Positions 39,307 through 47,914 of a stretch of 64,000 nucleotides of DNA are shown here, one piece after another (position 1 is the first letter of the stretch; every line of letters begins with the position of its first letter). The DNA is taken from the NCBI GenBank assembly GCA_011742915.1, contig JAAQTN010000004.1, forward strand, positions 62,001 to 126,000, given 5' to 3'. A program made the translations under genes and the position numbers. Origin of the DNA: Billgrantia desiderata (lineage in GTDB: Bacteria > Pseudomonadota > Gammaproteobacteria > Pseudomonadales > Halomonadaceae). The notes below the pieces were generated by a model. The model saw only the letters and a program-made list of their open reading frames with translations. It did not search any database and was not told the DNA's origin.

Positions 39307-39885
39307 ATGACCTCGACAAGACTGATCGCCACTCTTCTGACCGCACTGGCCATTGCCCTCGCCGGCTGCACCACCGTCACCGGCGTCGCCAACCCCGGCA
39401 CCATCGACGAGAACTACGGCAAGCGCACCCTGGGCGCCCAGGTGGAAGACGAGAGCATCGAGACCAAGATCGCGCATAACCTGCGCCGTACCGATGCACG
39501 ACTCGGCGATGCGCGCATCAATGTGGACAGCTACAACGGCATCGTCCTGCTCACCGGCCAGGTGCCCAGTGAAGAGCTGAAGCAGCGAGCCAGCGAAGTG
39601 GCTCTCGAGGTGCGCAACGTGCGCGACGTGCACAACGAGCTGTCGGTGTCTGCCAACCTGCCGGCCAGCCAGCGCCTCTCCGACACCTGGATCAATACGC
39701 GTATCCGCACCACCCTGGCCGCCGATCAGAGCATCGACACCAGCCGACTGCGCTTCGTGACCGAGAACGCCACGGTCTACATCATGGGCATCGTCAGAAG
39801 AGCCGAAGCGGACCGTATCGTCAACGCCGTTGCCGATGTCGGCGGCATCCAGCGCATCGTCAAGGTCTTCGACTACCTCGACTGA
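39307..39885 (+). CDS. dolP: Outer-membrane lipoprotein with two BON domains (DolP)
   Basis: Lipoprotein that supports outer-membrane integrity and BAM function, binding anionic lipids at division sites in E. coli (formerly YraP). It has 192 residues. The signal peptide ends LAGC with lipidated Cys21. BON domain 1 spans about 48-118 and BON domain 2 about 125-192, each with the repeated pattern of hydrophobic strands around GIVLLTGQV and TVYIMGIV. It lies five bases after diaA and ends the operon at a perfect terminator. Confidence 0.94.
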   Translation: MTSTRLIATLLTALAIALAGCTTVTGVANPGTIDENYGKRTLGAQVEDESIETKIAHNLRRTDARLGDARINVDSYNGIVLLTGQVPSEELKQRASEVALEVRNVRDVHNELSVSANLPASQRLSDTWINTRIRTTLAADQSIDTSRLRFVTENATVYIMGIVRRAEADRIVNAVADVGGIQRIVKVFDYLD

Positions 39886-39908
39886 CCGACGGCCGCTCTC
39901 CTCGAAAT

Positions 39909-39944
39909 GCAGAACGGCAGGCCCATGGCCTGCCGTTCTGCTTT
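39909..39944 (+). terminator. Strong terminator after dolP
   Basis: Perfect 15-bp stem (39909-39923 with 39927-39941, core AACGGCAGGCC) and three-base loop CAT, followed by TTT. Confidence 0.88.
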
Positions 39945-39988
39945 CCAGCCTATTGCGTCACATCACCGATGTGACGCACATGGAGCGA

Positions 39989-40459
39989 TCATTTGATCAC
40001 CCGCAGCGATGGACGCTTGCGGGAAGGCGTCTTGCCTTCACGGCCAGACTCCGAGGCAGAGCCTTCGCCCTCCCTTTCGGGTGAGTCGATGCTGCTGAGC
40101 TCGGGCTTGGCATCGGCAGTCGACTCCTCCCCCTGCGGCATCGGCATGGCCGGCTCATGACCGAATACCATCCCCACTCCATTCTCCTTGGCGTAGATCG
40201 CCACCAGCGCCGGCATCGGTACTACCACCTGCATCGGCTGCCCACCGAAGCGGGCACCGAAGTAGATGGCATCGTTCTCGATCTGCAGATCCCGCACCGC
40301 GGTGGGCCCTACGTTCAGCACGATCTGACCGTTCTGCACGAACTGACGCGGCACGCTGACGCCCGGCTGCTCGGCATCCACCACGATGTAAGGCGTTTGC
40401 TCATTGTCCAGAAGCCACTCGTAGAGCCCTCTGGCAAGATAGGGGCGGCTCGACAACAT
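39989..40459 (-). CDS. sspB: ClpXP protease specificity-enhancing factor SspB
   Basis: Adaptor delivering ssrA-tagged proteins to ClpXP. It has 156 residues. An N-terminal substrate-binding domain (about 1-110, starting SSRPYLARGLYEWLLDN) is followed by an acidic, Ser/Glu-rich flexible linker and the C-terminal ClpX-docking peptide RPSLRVIK, well preserved. It is 50 bases after sspA, the usual pair. Confidence 0.97.
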   Translation of the reverse strand: MLSSRPYLARGLYEWLLDNEQTPYIVVDAEQPGVSVPRQFVQNGQIVLNVGPTAVRDLQIENDAIYFGARFGGQPMQVVVPMPALVAIYAKENGVGMVFGHEPAMPMPQGEESTADAKPELSSIDSPEREGEGSASESGREGKTPSRKRPSLRVIK

Positions 40460-40509
40460 GGGGTCTGCCCTCCTCCATTGTGGCGGCGTCGGCCAGGCCG
40501 ACGCCTGGT

Positions 40510-41136
40510 TCAGGTGCGCATTTCGCGCTCGTTCTCGCTCAATGACGATACGAAGGAGTCACGCTCGAACAGGCGTTCCATATAGGCGACGAGCGGCTTT
40601 ACCTGCTTTTCCGGCAGCTCGATACCGAGTACGGGGAGACGCCAGAGGATCGGTGCAATACAGCAATCCACCAGCGAGAACTCCTCGCTCATGAAGAACG
40701 GCACGTCTTCGAAGATCGGCGAAATACCGACCAGGCTTTCGCGCAGCTCCTTGCGCGCCTTTTCCACGTCTTTCTTGGCACCGCTCTCGATCTGCTCGAC
40801 GAGCGGGCACCATTCACGCTCGATGCGATGCATCCAGAGACGGCTTTGCGCCCGCGCGACGGGATAGACCGGCAGCAACGGCGGATGGGGAAAGCGCTCG
40901 TCAAGGTATTCCATCATGACCTTGGATTCGTAGAGCACCAGATCGCGATCGACCAGGGTCGGCACGCTATTGTAGGGATTCATGTCGGCGAGCTCCTCGG
41001 GGCGCTGATCGCCGCTGACCTCGAGAATATCGACCGCCACGCCCTTCTCGGCGAGCACAATGCGCACGCGATGACTGAAGTGATCATCGCTTCCGGAATA
41101 GAAGATCATCGATGACCGCTTGGCCACTACACCCAT
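40510..41136 (-). CDS. sspA: Stringent starvation protein A
   Basis: Glutathione-S-transferase-fold protein that binds RNA polymerase and helps survival in stationary phase and acid stress. It has 208 residues. The thioredoxin-like domain (about 8-85) includes [19 protein letters not shown] and [19 protein letters not shown]; the helical GST C-domain follows. The surface motif PHP that contacts RNA polymerase in E. coli is seen in RFPHPPLLP. Upstream of sspB, downstream of the petABC block. Confidence 0.97.
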   Translation of the reverse strand: MGVVAKRSSMIFYSGSDDHFSHRVRIVLAEKGVAVDILEVSGDQRPEELADMNPYNSVPTLVDRDLVLYESKVMMEYLDERFPHPPLLPVYPVARAQSRLWMHRIEREWCPLVEQIESGAKKDVEKARKELRESLVGISPIFEDVPFFMSEEFSLVDCCIAPILWRLPVLGIELPEKQVKPLVAYMERLFERDSFVSSLSENEREMRT

Positions 41137-41227
41137 GTAACAATCCTCGCATCAATTCGAACCCGCATGATAGCACGACACCCCAAGCTCGGGGGTGTGC
41201 CATGCGCTCCGGACCCAGAAGAACACA

Positions 41228-41263
41228 CAGGGGGCGCATGACCCGATTGCCATACGCCCCCTG
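41228..41263 (-). terminator. Probable terminator after petABC
   Basis: CAGGGGGCG (41228-41236) pairs perfectly with CGCCCCCTG (41255-41263) around an 18-base loop, just beyond the petC stop. On the minus strand it runs into TGTGTTCTTCT, moderately T-rich. Confidence 0.55.
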
Positions 41264-41289
41264 CGGCACAACCTGCCGATTCAATCGAA

Positions 41290-42057
41290 TCAGTGAATGT
41301 CGCGCCAGTACTCACGCTTGAGCAGGTACGCCAGCACCCCGAAGATGAAGATGAAGATCAACACCTTCGGACCCAGCACCTGTGCCTGCAGCTTGGAGGG
41401 CTCGCCCACGTAAGCCAGGAAGTTGGTCAGGTCGTAGACCGCCTCTCTGAACTCGTCCGGCTCCATGCTGCCAGGACGTGTCACCTGGAGCACGTCGCAG
41501 GACTGGTACTTGCCGGTCAGCGGATCGAGCTCGGCGCCCTCGATGGGACGATCGGTCTGAGCGCAGACCTTCTCCTGAACGCCCTGCAGCGGCTCGAGCA
41601 CGTTGGGCATGGCCACCATGTCGAAGACCTCGTTGTTGACCCCGTTGGGACGACTGGGGTCACGATAGAAGGTCAGCAGGTAGGAGTAGATCCAGTCGGC
41701 CCCGCGCAGACGACCGTGCAGCGTCAGGTCCGGCGCTGCCGCGCCGAACCAGCTGTCGCCGTCGCCGCGGGTCATGGCCGTGAGCATCTGGTCGTTGTAG
41801 GCCAGATCGGAGGAGAAGATCAGATTCTCCTCGACCAGGTCCTGCGGCATGCCGAAGTCCTCGGCGGCACGCGCGAAGCGCTGATGCTCCAGCGAGTGAC
41901 AGCCCATGCAGTAGTTGACGTAGAGCTGCATGCCACGCTGCAGCGACGCCTCGTTACGCAGGTCCGGCGTCATCGAATACGGCACATCCGGCGCAGGCGC
42001 CGCCATGGCAGCAATGGGCACCAGCGCGAAGAGCAGTGCGAACAGTTGCTTTTTCAT
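41290..42057 (-). CDS. petC: Cytochrome c1 of the bc1 complex
   Basis: Haem-c subunit of ubiquinol-cytochrome c reductase, periplasmic and anchored by a C-terminal helix. It has 255 residues. The signal peptide is MKKQLFALLFALVPIAAMA; haem attachment CMGCH is at 50-54, the axial methionine is in MVAMPNVLEP, and one membrane helix (about 231-246, VLIFIFIFGVLAYLL) precedes a basic end. The ATG overlaps the petB stop as TAATG. Confidence 0.97.
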   Translation of the reverse strand: MKKQLFALLFALVPIAAMAAPAPDVPYSMTPDLRNEASLQRGMQLYVNYCMGCHSLEHQRFARAAEDFGMPQDLVEENLIFSSDLAYNDQMLTAMTRGDGDSWFGAAAPDLTLHGRLRGADWIYSYLLTFYRDPSRPNGVNNEVFDMVAMPNVLEPLQGVQEKVCAQTDRPIEGAELDPLTGKYQSCDVLQVTRPGSMEPDEFREAVYDLTNFLAYVGEPSKLQAQVLGPKVLIFIFIFGVLAYLLKREYWRDIH

Positions 42058-43319
42058 TAGCCAGTCACCCTCTCCGGAACGGGTTTGGTCTTCTCCATCC
42101 TGGTGTAGAACGGCATCAGCAGGAAGAAGGCGAAGTAGATCACCGTGCACAGCTGCGCCACCACGGTACGCAGCTGCGTGGCCGGCAGCGCGCCGAGAAC
42201 GCCCAGCACCACGAAGCTGATGGCGAACAGCGTCAGCGCGATGCGCGACAGCCAGCCCTTGTAGCGCATGGAGTTCACCGGGCTGCGATCGAGCCACGGC
42301 AGGACGAACAGCACGGCGATGGCGCCACCCATGAAGACCACGCCGAGGAACTCGGCCTGCAGGGGACCAATGTCGAAGGTGATGGCTCGCAGGATCGCGT
42401 AGAACGGCGTGAAGTACCACACCGGCGCGATATGGTCTGGCGTCACCATCGGGTTGGCCGGCTCGAAGTTCGGCCGCTCGAGGAAGTAACCGCCACCCTC
42501 GGGGAAGTAGAAGATCACCGCGGCGAAGACGAACAGGAACACGGCCACGCCGAACACGTCCTTGACGGTGTAGTACGGATGGAACGGAATGCCGTCCAGC
42601 GGCTTGCCGCTCTCGTCCTTCTTGGCCTTGATGTCGATGCCGTCGGGGTTGTTGGAACCCACTTCGTGCAGGGCGATCAGGTGCAGCACCACCAGCGCCA
42701 GAATCACGATGGGCAGCGCCACCACGTGCAGGGCGAAGAAGCGGTTGAGCGTGATGCCGGAGATCAGGTAGTCGCCACGGATCCACTGGGCCAGATCGGG
42801 ACCGACGAAGGGAATGGTGGCAAACAGCGAGATGATGACCTGAGCACCCCAGTAGGACATCTGACCCCAGGGCAGCAGGTAGCCCATGAAGGCTTCCGCC
42901 ATCAGCAGCAGGTAGATGGCCATGCCGAAGATCCACACCAGCTCGCGCGGCGCCTTGTAGGATCCGTACAGCAGGGCGCGGAACATGTGCAGGTAGATCA
43001 CCACGAAGAAGGCCGAAGCCCCGGTGGAGTGCATGTAGCGGATCAGCCAGCCGTACTCCACGTCGCGCATGATGTACTCGACGGAAGCGAAGGCACCCTC
43101 ACCGGAGGGGTTGTAGCTCATGGTGAGCCAGACACCGGTGAGAATCTGGTTGACCAGCACCAGCAGCGCCAGCGAGCCGAAGAAGTACCAGAAATTGAAA
43201 TTCCTGGGCGCGTAATATTGGCTCAGGTGGTCTTGCCACATTTGCGTGGCGGGAAAGCGATCGTCCACCCAGCGCATGAAGCCGCTTTCCGCCTTGACCC
43301 GATTCGGATTACCCATCAC
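42057..43319 (-). CDS. petB: Cytochrome b of the bc1 complex
   Basis: Membrane core of the bc1 complex, with two b haems and both quinone sites. It has 420 residues and about eight helices. Haem ligands are His97/His198 and His111/His213. The Qo-site motif at 299-302 reads PVWY instead of the mitochondrial PEWY, a variant known from gammaproteobacteria. It overlaps petA by four bases and petC by one. Confidence 0.97.
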   Translation of the reverse strand: MMGNPNRVKAESGFMRWVDDRFPATQMWQDHLSQYYAPRNFNFWYFFGSLALLVLVNQILTGVWLTMSYNPSGEGAFASVEYIMRDVEYGWLIRYMHSTGASAFFVVIYLHMFRALLYGSYKAPRELVWIFGMAIYLLLMAEAFMGYLLPWGQMSYWGAQVIISLFATIPFVGPDLAQWIRGDYLISGITLNRFFALHVVALPIVILALVVLHLIALHEVGSNNPDGIDIKAKKDESGKPLDGIPFHPYYTVKDVFGVAVFLFVFAAVIFYFPEGGGYFLERPNFEPANPMVTPDHIAPVWYFTPFYAILRAITFDIGPLQAEFLGVVFMGGAIAVLFVLPWLDRSPVNSMRYKGWLSRIALTLFAISFVVLGVLGALPATQLRTVVAQLCTVIYFAFFLLMPFYTRMEKTKPVPERVTG

Positions 43320-43909
43320 GCAGTCTCCTGATCTTCGCCGATGATAATGATATCGTCGGATTCAAAGCGGTATGGCGGCACCTCGAGATTGGCCGGCGCC
43401 GGCACGTTGCGGAATACCCGGCCCGCGAGGTCGAAGTAGGAGCCGTGGCAGGGGCAGAAGTAACCGCCCGGCCAAGCCGTCATGTCGACATCGTCCGGAC
43501 TGGGGCGGAACAGCGGCGAGCAACCCAGATGGGTACAGATGCCGATCAGCACGGAAATCTCGGGCCTGATGGAGCGCAGCGGACCCGTGACGTAGGCAGG
43601 CTGCTGCTGCACTTGAGAATCGGGGTCGGCCAGGCGTGCAGGATCGAAGTTCTCGGTGCGCTCGATCATGTCGGGGGTGCGCATGACGATCCACACCGGA
43701 CGTCCACGCCACTCCACGGTCATGCGCTGCCCAGGCTCGAGCTTGGAAATGTCCGCTTGAACCGGCGCACCGGCCGCCCTTGCCCTGGCACTCGGCTGCC
43801 AGGATGCCACAAAGGGAACCGCCACTCCCACGGCACCCACCGCCCCTACGACGGTGGTGGCCCCCAGGAGCAGTCGGCGCCGCCCTTTGTTCACGCCGTT
43901 GTCTGCCAT
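43316..43909 (-). CDS. petA: Rieske iron-sulfur protein of the bc1 complex
   Basis: Transfers electrons from ubiquinol to cytochrome c1 through a 2Fe-2S cluster. It has 197 residues. An RRR-containing N-terminus before a hydrophobic helix (about 13-35) suggests Tat-dependent insertion. The cluster ligands are in CTHLGC (125-130) and CPCHGS (152-157). It is the first gene of petABC, with a 217-bp leader region holding a hairpin and the rpsI terminator. Confidence 0.97.
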   Translation of the reverse strand: MADNGVNKGRRRLLLGATTVVGAVGAVGVAVPFVASWQPSARARAAGAPVQADISKLEPGQRMTVEWRGRPVWIVMRTPDMIERTENFDPARLADPDSQVQQQPAYVTGPLRSIRPEISVLIGICTHLGCSPLFRPSPDDVDMTAWPGGYFCPCHGSYFDLAGRVFRNVPAPANLEVPPYRFESDDIIIIGEDQETA

Positions 43910-44002
43910 CTTCTGGTTTCTCCCATCAGCTTACCCGTTGATACCGCACGGATGGAATTCCGCTACCACGGATACTAAAAATCCGATACATATTAAGGAA
44001 TC

Positions 44003-44031
44003 GGGCCGCTTCGCACAAGACGAAGCGGCCC
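44003..44031. repeat. Perfect 11-bp hairpin upstream of petA
   Basis: GGGCCGCTTCG (44003-44013) pairs with CGAAGCGGCCC (44021-44031), seven-base loop. It lies beyond the rpsI terminator and about 95 bases before petA. No T-run follows on either strand, so it may be a second weak terminator or part of a petA leader. Confidence 0.6.
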
Positions 44032-44071
44032 TGACCAAGGTGGAATTCTTTTTGCAATCTCTTGAATTAAA

Positions 44072-44106
44072 AAATAAAAAAACCCGGGCATTGGCCCGGG
44101 CTTTTT
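44072..44106 (-). terminator. Terminator after rplM-rpsI
   Basis: CCCGGGC (44083-44089) with GCCCGGG (44094-44100), four-base loop. The minus strand continues into a long T/A-rich run (complement of 44070-44082), and a TTTTT lies on the other side. Confidence 0.88.
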
Positions 44107-44126
44107 CGCCAGCGACTGAGTGAAAA

Positions 44127-44516
44127 TCAGCGCTTGGAGAACTGCGGACGACGGCGCGCCTTGCGCAGACCGACCTTCTTACGCTCCACCTGACGAGCGT
44201 CACGAGTGACGTAGCCGGCGGCACGCAGAGCCGGACGGAAGTCCTCGTTGTACTCCATCAGAGCACGGGTGATGCCGTGACGAATGGCGCCCGCCTGAGC
44301 GGAACCGCCGCCACCCTTGACGGTGACGAAGACGTCGAACTGGCCGGTGGTCTCGGTCAGCTCGAGCGGCTGGCGCACCACCATACGGCCGGTAACGCGG
44401 CCGAAGTACTGATCCAGCTCACGGTTGTTGACGGTGATCTTGCCGGTGCCCGGCTTGAGGAAAACACGGGCTGTGGAAGTCTTGCGGCGCCCGGTACCGT
44501 AATACTGCTGTGCCAT
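44127..44516 (-). CDS. rpsI: Ribosomal protein S9
   Basis: Small-subunit head protein whose C-terminal tail reaches the P-site tRNA. It has 129 residues. The start [20 protein letters not shown] is near invariant, and the basic tail [12 protein letters not shown] ends in the conserved Arg. It lies 13 bases downstream of rplM, forming the universal rplM-rpsI operon, closed by a strong terminator. Confidence 0.99.
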   Translation of the reverse strand: MAQQYYGTGRRKTSTARVFLKPGTGKITVNNRELDQYFGRVTGRMVVRQPLELTETTGQFDVFVTVKGGGGSAQAGAIRHGITRALMEYNEDFRPALRAAGYVTRDARQVERKKVGLRKARRRPQFSKR

Positions 44517-44529
44517 GGTGATGATCCCC

Positions 44530-44958
44530 TCAGATGTTCAGTTCTTGCGGCTGCTGGGCGGCGTGCGGGTGCTCGGCGCCGGCGTAGACCTTGAGCTTGG
44601 TGTACATGGCGCGCCCCAGCGGGCCCTTCGGCAGCATGCCCTTGACAGCAGACTCGATCACGCGCTCGGGAGCGTGCGCAATCATCTTCTCGAAGTTCAT
44701 GGAGCGCAGGCCACCCGGATAACCGGTGTGACGGTAGTAAGTCTTGGCCTTGGCCTTGTTGCCGGTGACCTTCACCTTCTCGGCATTGATGACGACGATG
44801 TAGTCGCCGGTATCCACATGAGGGGTGAACTCGGGCTTGTGCTTGCCGCGCAGGCGACGAGCGATTTCGGTAGCCAGACGGCCGAGCGTCTTGTCCGCCG
44901 CGTCGACGACGTACCAGTCGCGCTGCACGGACTGCGGCTTAGCAGTGAACGTTTTCAT
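44530..44958 (-). CDS. rplM: Ribosomal protein L13
   Basis: Early-assembling large-subunit protein. It has 142 residues, as in E. coli. The start [20 protein letters not shown] and [19 protein letters not shown] are characteristic. In E. coli, L13 represses its own rplM-rpsI mRNA. Here a leader of about 115 bases contains a perfect hairpin that could be the regulatory site. Confidence 0.99.
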   Translation of the reverse strand: MKTFTAKPQSVQRDWYVVDAADKTLGRLATEIARRLRGKHKPEFTPHVDTGDYIVVINAEKVKVTGNKAKAKTYYRHTGYPGGLRSMNFEKMIAHAPERVIESAVKGMLPKGPLGRAMYTKLKVYAGAEHPHAAQQPQELNI

Positions 44959-45038
44959 GGAGAAATCACCACAAAATCAAACAAGTGTATTGGACCCAGC
45001 GCAACGATGTGCGGGCAGGATCATCCCTATTTTTCTTG

Positions 45039-45065
45039 GTTGTCGCCTCGCCAGGAAGCGACAAC
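45039..45065 (-). promoter_or_regulatory. Hairpin in the rplM leader, candidate L13 autoregulatory site
   Basis: GTTGTCGC (45039-45046) and GCGACAAC (45058-45065) form a perfect 8-bp stem with an 11-base loop, between the predicted promoter and rplM. On the transcript it is followed by CAAGAAAAAUAGGG, not a U-run, so it is not a simple terminator. Confidence 0.5.
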
Positions 45066-45080
45066 GGTCGAGGAGCGCGT

Positions 45081-45110
45081 ATTCTACATGAACTGCACCC
45101 CCGGTTTAAA
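45081..45110 (-). promoter_or_regulatory. rplM-rpsI promoter
   Basis: Minus strand TTTAAA (45105-45110), 18 bp, TAGAAT (45081-45086), followed by a GC-rich discriminator (ACGCGCTCC) of the kind found at growth-rate-controlled promoters. Confidence 0.55.
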
Positions 45111-45173
45111 GCACTATCGCCACCATGAGCTCGCAGCCTGGCGGCTACGACTCGACAGCCTCACGGGACAGCC

Positions 45174-46358
45174 TCACGGCTTGTGCGCCAGGGCCAGGTA
45201 CTCGTGGGACTGCATCTCCTGCAGCCGCGACAGGGTACGCTGGAACTCGAATTCCAGGCGCCCGTCGGCGTACAGCGCCTCGGCGGGCACCTCGGCCGAC
45301 ATCAGCAGCTTGACCCCACGGTCGTAGAACTCATCCACCATGTTGATGAAGCGACGCGCCTGATCGTCGGTGGCCGCCCCCATGCGCGTCACGTTGGAAA
45401 CCAGCACGGTATGGAACTCGCGAGCCAGCTCGATGTAGTCGTTCTGGCTACGCGGCCCGTCGCACAGCTCGCGGAACTCGAACCAGACCACATCGTCATG
45501 CAGCTGTCGAGCGCGCAGGATGCGATGGTTGACCTCGATCGGCACGTCGGCCTCGCCGGCCTGCCCCGCGATCTCGCGAAAGCTGCGCGCGAGCTCTCGC
45601 TCTGCCGCCTCGTCCAGGGGCGCATGGAAAATCTCGGCGCGCTTCAGCGCGCGCAGACGATAATCGATCCCCGAATCGACGTTGACCACCTGACAATGGC
45701 GCTTGATCAGGTCGATGGCCGGCAGGAAGCGCGCGCGCTGCAGTCCATCCTTGTACAGCTCGTCGGGCACGATGTTGGAGGTTGCCACCAGCACCACGCC
45801 GCGCTCGAACAGCGCCTCGAGCAGATTGGCCAGGATCATGGCATCGGTGATGTCCTTGACGAAGAACTCGTCGAAGCAGATCACCCTGGCTTCCGCAGCG
45901 AACTTGGCGGCGATCAGGGTCAGCGGGTTCTTCTCTCCCTTGTAGTGCTCGAGTTCGTTGTGCACCCGCTGCATGAAGCGGTGGAAGTGCGTGCGCATCT
46001 TGTCGGGAAACGGCAGGGAGGCATGAAACGTATCGACCAGATAGGTCTTGCCGCGCCCCACCCCGCCCCAGAAGTAGAGCCCCTGGATGGCCGGCAGCGT
46101 CGGCTGGGCAGGCGCCTTGTCGCGCTTGCCGAACAGCCCGGCCATCCTGGACTTCAACCCGCGGCCGGTGGTCACCGAGAGCGGCTCGGTCCTGGGCGAT
46201 GCCACCAGTTGGTCGTAGAGACGCTGCAGGTGCTCGACCGCCTGCTCCTGAGCCGGGTCGTAGTGAAAGTCATCGCGCTCGAGATCGGCCCGGTAACGCG
46301 TCAGCGGCGTGCCGGCAGCAGCCGAGCGGGTCTCCGTTTGGGGCACGGTCGCGCACAT
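45174..46358 (-). CDS. zapE: Cell division ATPase ZapE (AFG1-like)
   Basis: P-loop ATPase that associates with the Z-ring late in constriction; homologous to mitochondrial AFG1/LACE1. It has 394 residues from ATG 46358. Walker A GGVGRGKT is at 98-105, Walker B in VICFDEFFVKD, and ATSNIVPDELYKDGLQR and RRFINMVDEFYDRG are family motifs. This start has AAGGA eight bases before it; an ATG nine codons earlier (46385) has no visible ribosome site. It is upstream of rplM on the same strand, 215 bases away. Confidence 0.95.
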   Translation of the reverse strand: MCATVPQTETRSAAAGTPLTRYRADLERDDFHYDPAQEQAVEHLQRLYDQLVASPRTEPLSVTTGRGLKSRMAGLFGKRDKAPAQPTLPAIQGLYFWGGVGRGKTYLVDTFHASLPFPDKMRTHFHRFMQRVHNELEHYKGEKNPLTLIAAKFAAEARVICFDEFFVKDITDAMILANLLEALFERGVVLVATSNIVPDELYKDGLQRARFLPAIDLIKRHCQVVNVDSGIDYRLRALKRAEIFHAPLDEAAERELARSFREIAGQAGEADVPIEVNHRILRARQLHDDVVWFEFRELCDGPRSQNDYIELAREFHTVLVSNVTRMGAATDDQARRFINMVDEFYDRGVKLLMSAEVPAEALYADGRLEFEFQRTLSRLQEMQSHEYLALAHKP

Positions 46359-46572
46359 GGAAGTTTCCTTGTGATCTCTGCTCATGGCGTTTCAGGGATC
46401 GCATTATACGCATCGCCGCCAGCCTGCGAAGCAAAAACGCCCACCCACAGCGGACCGATGATCGTTGACCCGCCAACTGGCAACGCTTCTATAATGGGCC
46501 AGCCAGACAAGTCTCGTACGCCGAACCGGTCAGGCCTCTGGCTCCGGCGTGTATCACCATCAGGAGAATTTC

Positions 46573-47025
46573 GTGGATTACGGCAATGTGAACTGGATCG
46601 TGGCTATCGTCAGCCTGCTGGCCGGCCTCGGCATCGGCGCCATTGGCTATCGCATGCTCGGCACGTCATCGACCCAGCTGCAGGAGCTGCGCCGCCAGCT
46701 GGCCGAGCGGGAGCGCGAGCTTGGCGTGGTGCGTGAAGGCCTGGACGAGCACTTCAGCCAGGTCAGCATGATGGTGAGCAACATCCAGCGCGAGATGCGC
46801 ACCCTCGAACACCGCCTGACCGAAGATGCCAGCACGCTGAACTGCGAGCCGGTGAAGAACCGTCAGCTCAAGGCTGCCGACCAGCCGGCCCTGACCGGTG
46901 CCGAGAGCGACGAGATACCGGCACCCCGCGATTACGCTGACGGCTCCGGTGGCACCCTGTCGGAAGATTTCGGCCTGAAATCCAACCAGGACAAGAACGA
47001 GCTGCCTCAGCCACCCCGCTACTGA
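46573..47025 (+). CDS. zapG: Membrane protein ZapG (YhcB, DUF1043)
   Basis: Small inner-membrane protein linked to divisome and envelope growth in enterobacteria. It has 150 residues from a GTG at 46573, which has CAGGAG six bases before it; a GTG at 46549 would lack one. There is one N-terminal helix (about 8-28, IVAIVSLLAGLGIGAIGYR), a coiled coil (about 33-85, LRRQLAERERELGVVREGL) and a disordered acidic tail. Divergent from zapE, the same neighbour as yhcB has in E. coli. Confidence 0.9.
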   Translation: MDYGNVNWIVAIVSLLAGLGIGAIGYRMLGTSSTQLQELRRQLAERERELGVVREGLDEHFSQVSMMVSNIQREMRTLEHRLTEDASTLNCEPVKNRQLKAADQPALTGAESDEIPAPRDYADGSGGTLSEDFGLKSNQDKNELPQPPRY

Positions 47026-47054
47026 CTGCCGCTGGCGGGGTTGTCGAGATCCCG

Positions 47055-47816
47055 TCAGGCGGGGTTGTCGATGTCGACGAAGCGATGCTCGACCCCGAAC
47101 TCCCGTGCGATCCAGGCCCCCAGCGCCTGGACGCCATAGCGCTCGGTGGCGTGATGGCCGGCCGCCAGATAGTGAATCCCGAGCTCGCGCGCGAGATGCG
47201 TGGTGCGCTCGGAGATCTCGCCGGAGATGAAGGCGTCGGCCCCGGCTTCCCAGGCCAGGGTGATCATGTCCTGCGCTCCGCCGGTGCACCAGGCCACACG
47301 CCGAATCGCATGCCCCCCGGGCGCCTCGATGAGCAGCGGCTCGCGCCCCAACCGCTCGCCGACCTGGCGCGCCAGCGCAGCCGGCGTCGCGGCTTGCGGC
47401 AAACCGCCAAGCCACACCAATCCCTGCCCCAGCTCACCGTCGGCGCAGCCGTCCACCTGAAAGTCGAGCAGTCGGCCCAGCTCGGCGTTGTTACCCAGTT
47501 CGGCATGGGCATCGAGCGGCAGGTGGTAAGCCAGCAGATTGATGTCGTTGAGCAGCAACGTGCGGATGCGCTGCTGCTTGATACCGGTGATCGGCACCGG
47601 CTCGTTTTTCCAGAAATAGCCATGATGCACGAGCAGCAGATCGGCACCCCACGCCACCGCCTCGTCGAGCAGCGCCTGACAGGCCGTGACGCCACTCATC
47701 ACACGCCGCACCTCGTCACGCCCCGCCACCTGGAGCCCGTTGACGGTGTAATCCTTGAAGGCGGACGCAGCGAGCACGGTATCGCAGGCCCGCACCAGGT
47801 CATTACGCAAAATCAT
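47055..47816 (-). CDS. Nif3-like dinuclear metal-binding protein
   Basis: Nif3/YbgI family, annotated in some species as GTP cyclohydrolase I type 2 homolog; activity in vivo unknown. It has 253 residues. The metal-binding pieces are LLVHHGYFW (about 61-69), the AYHLPLDAH segment and SERTTHLARELGIHYLAAGHHATE, supplying the conserved histidines and glutamate. The last codons are partly duplicated just after the stop (14-base direct repeat). Divergent from degS, as in Pseudomonas. Confidence 0.93.
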   Translation of the reverse strand: MILRNDLVRACDTVLAASAFKDYTVNGLQVAGRDEVRRVMSGVTACQALLDEAVAWGADLLLVHHGYFWKNEPVPITGIKQQRIRTLLLNDINLLAYHLPLDAHAELGNNAELGRLLDFQVDGCADGELGQGLVWLGGLPQAATPAALARQVGERLGREPLLIEAPGGHAIRRVAWCTGGAQDMITLAWEAGADAFISGEISERTTHLARELGIHYLAAGHHATERYGVQALGAWIAREFGVEHRFVDIDNPA

Positions 47817-47847
47817 CGTGCCTCCCGGACAGCGCTTCGAAGTCGAT

Positions 47848-47869
47848 GTTACAATTGCGTCATTGTAAC
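47848..47869. promoter_or_regulatory. Perfect palindrome between nif3 and degS
   Basis: GTTACAAT (47848-47855), six-base spacer TGCGTC, ATTGTAAC (47862-47869). It lies 31 bases before the Nif3 ATG and 45 before degS, a position suited to an operator controlling both divergent genes. I cannot match it to a known regulator. Confidence 0.55.
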
Positions 47870-47914
47870 GACTGAGCGGGGTACCATCGACCGCCGCCGA
47901 CCAGGAAACGCCGC

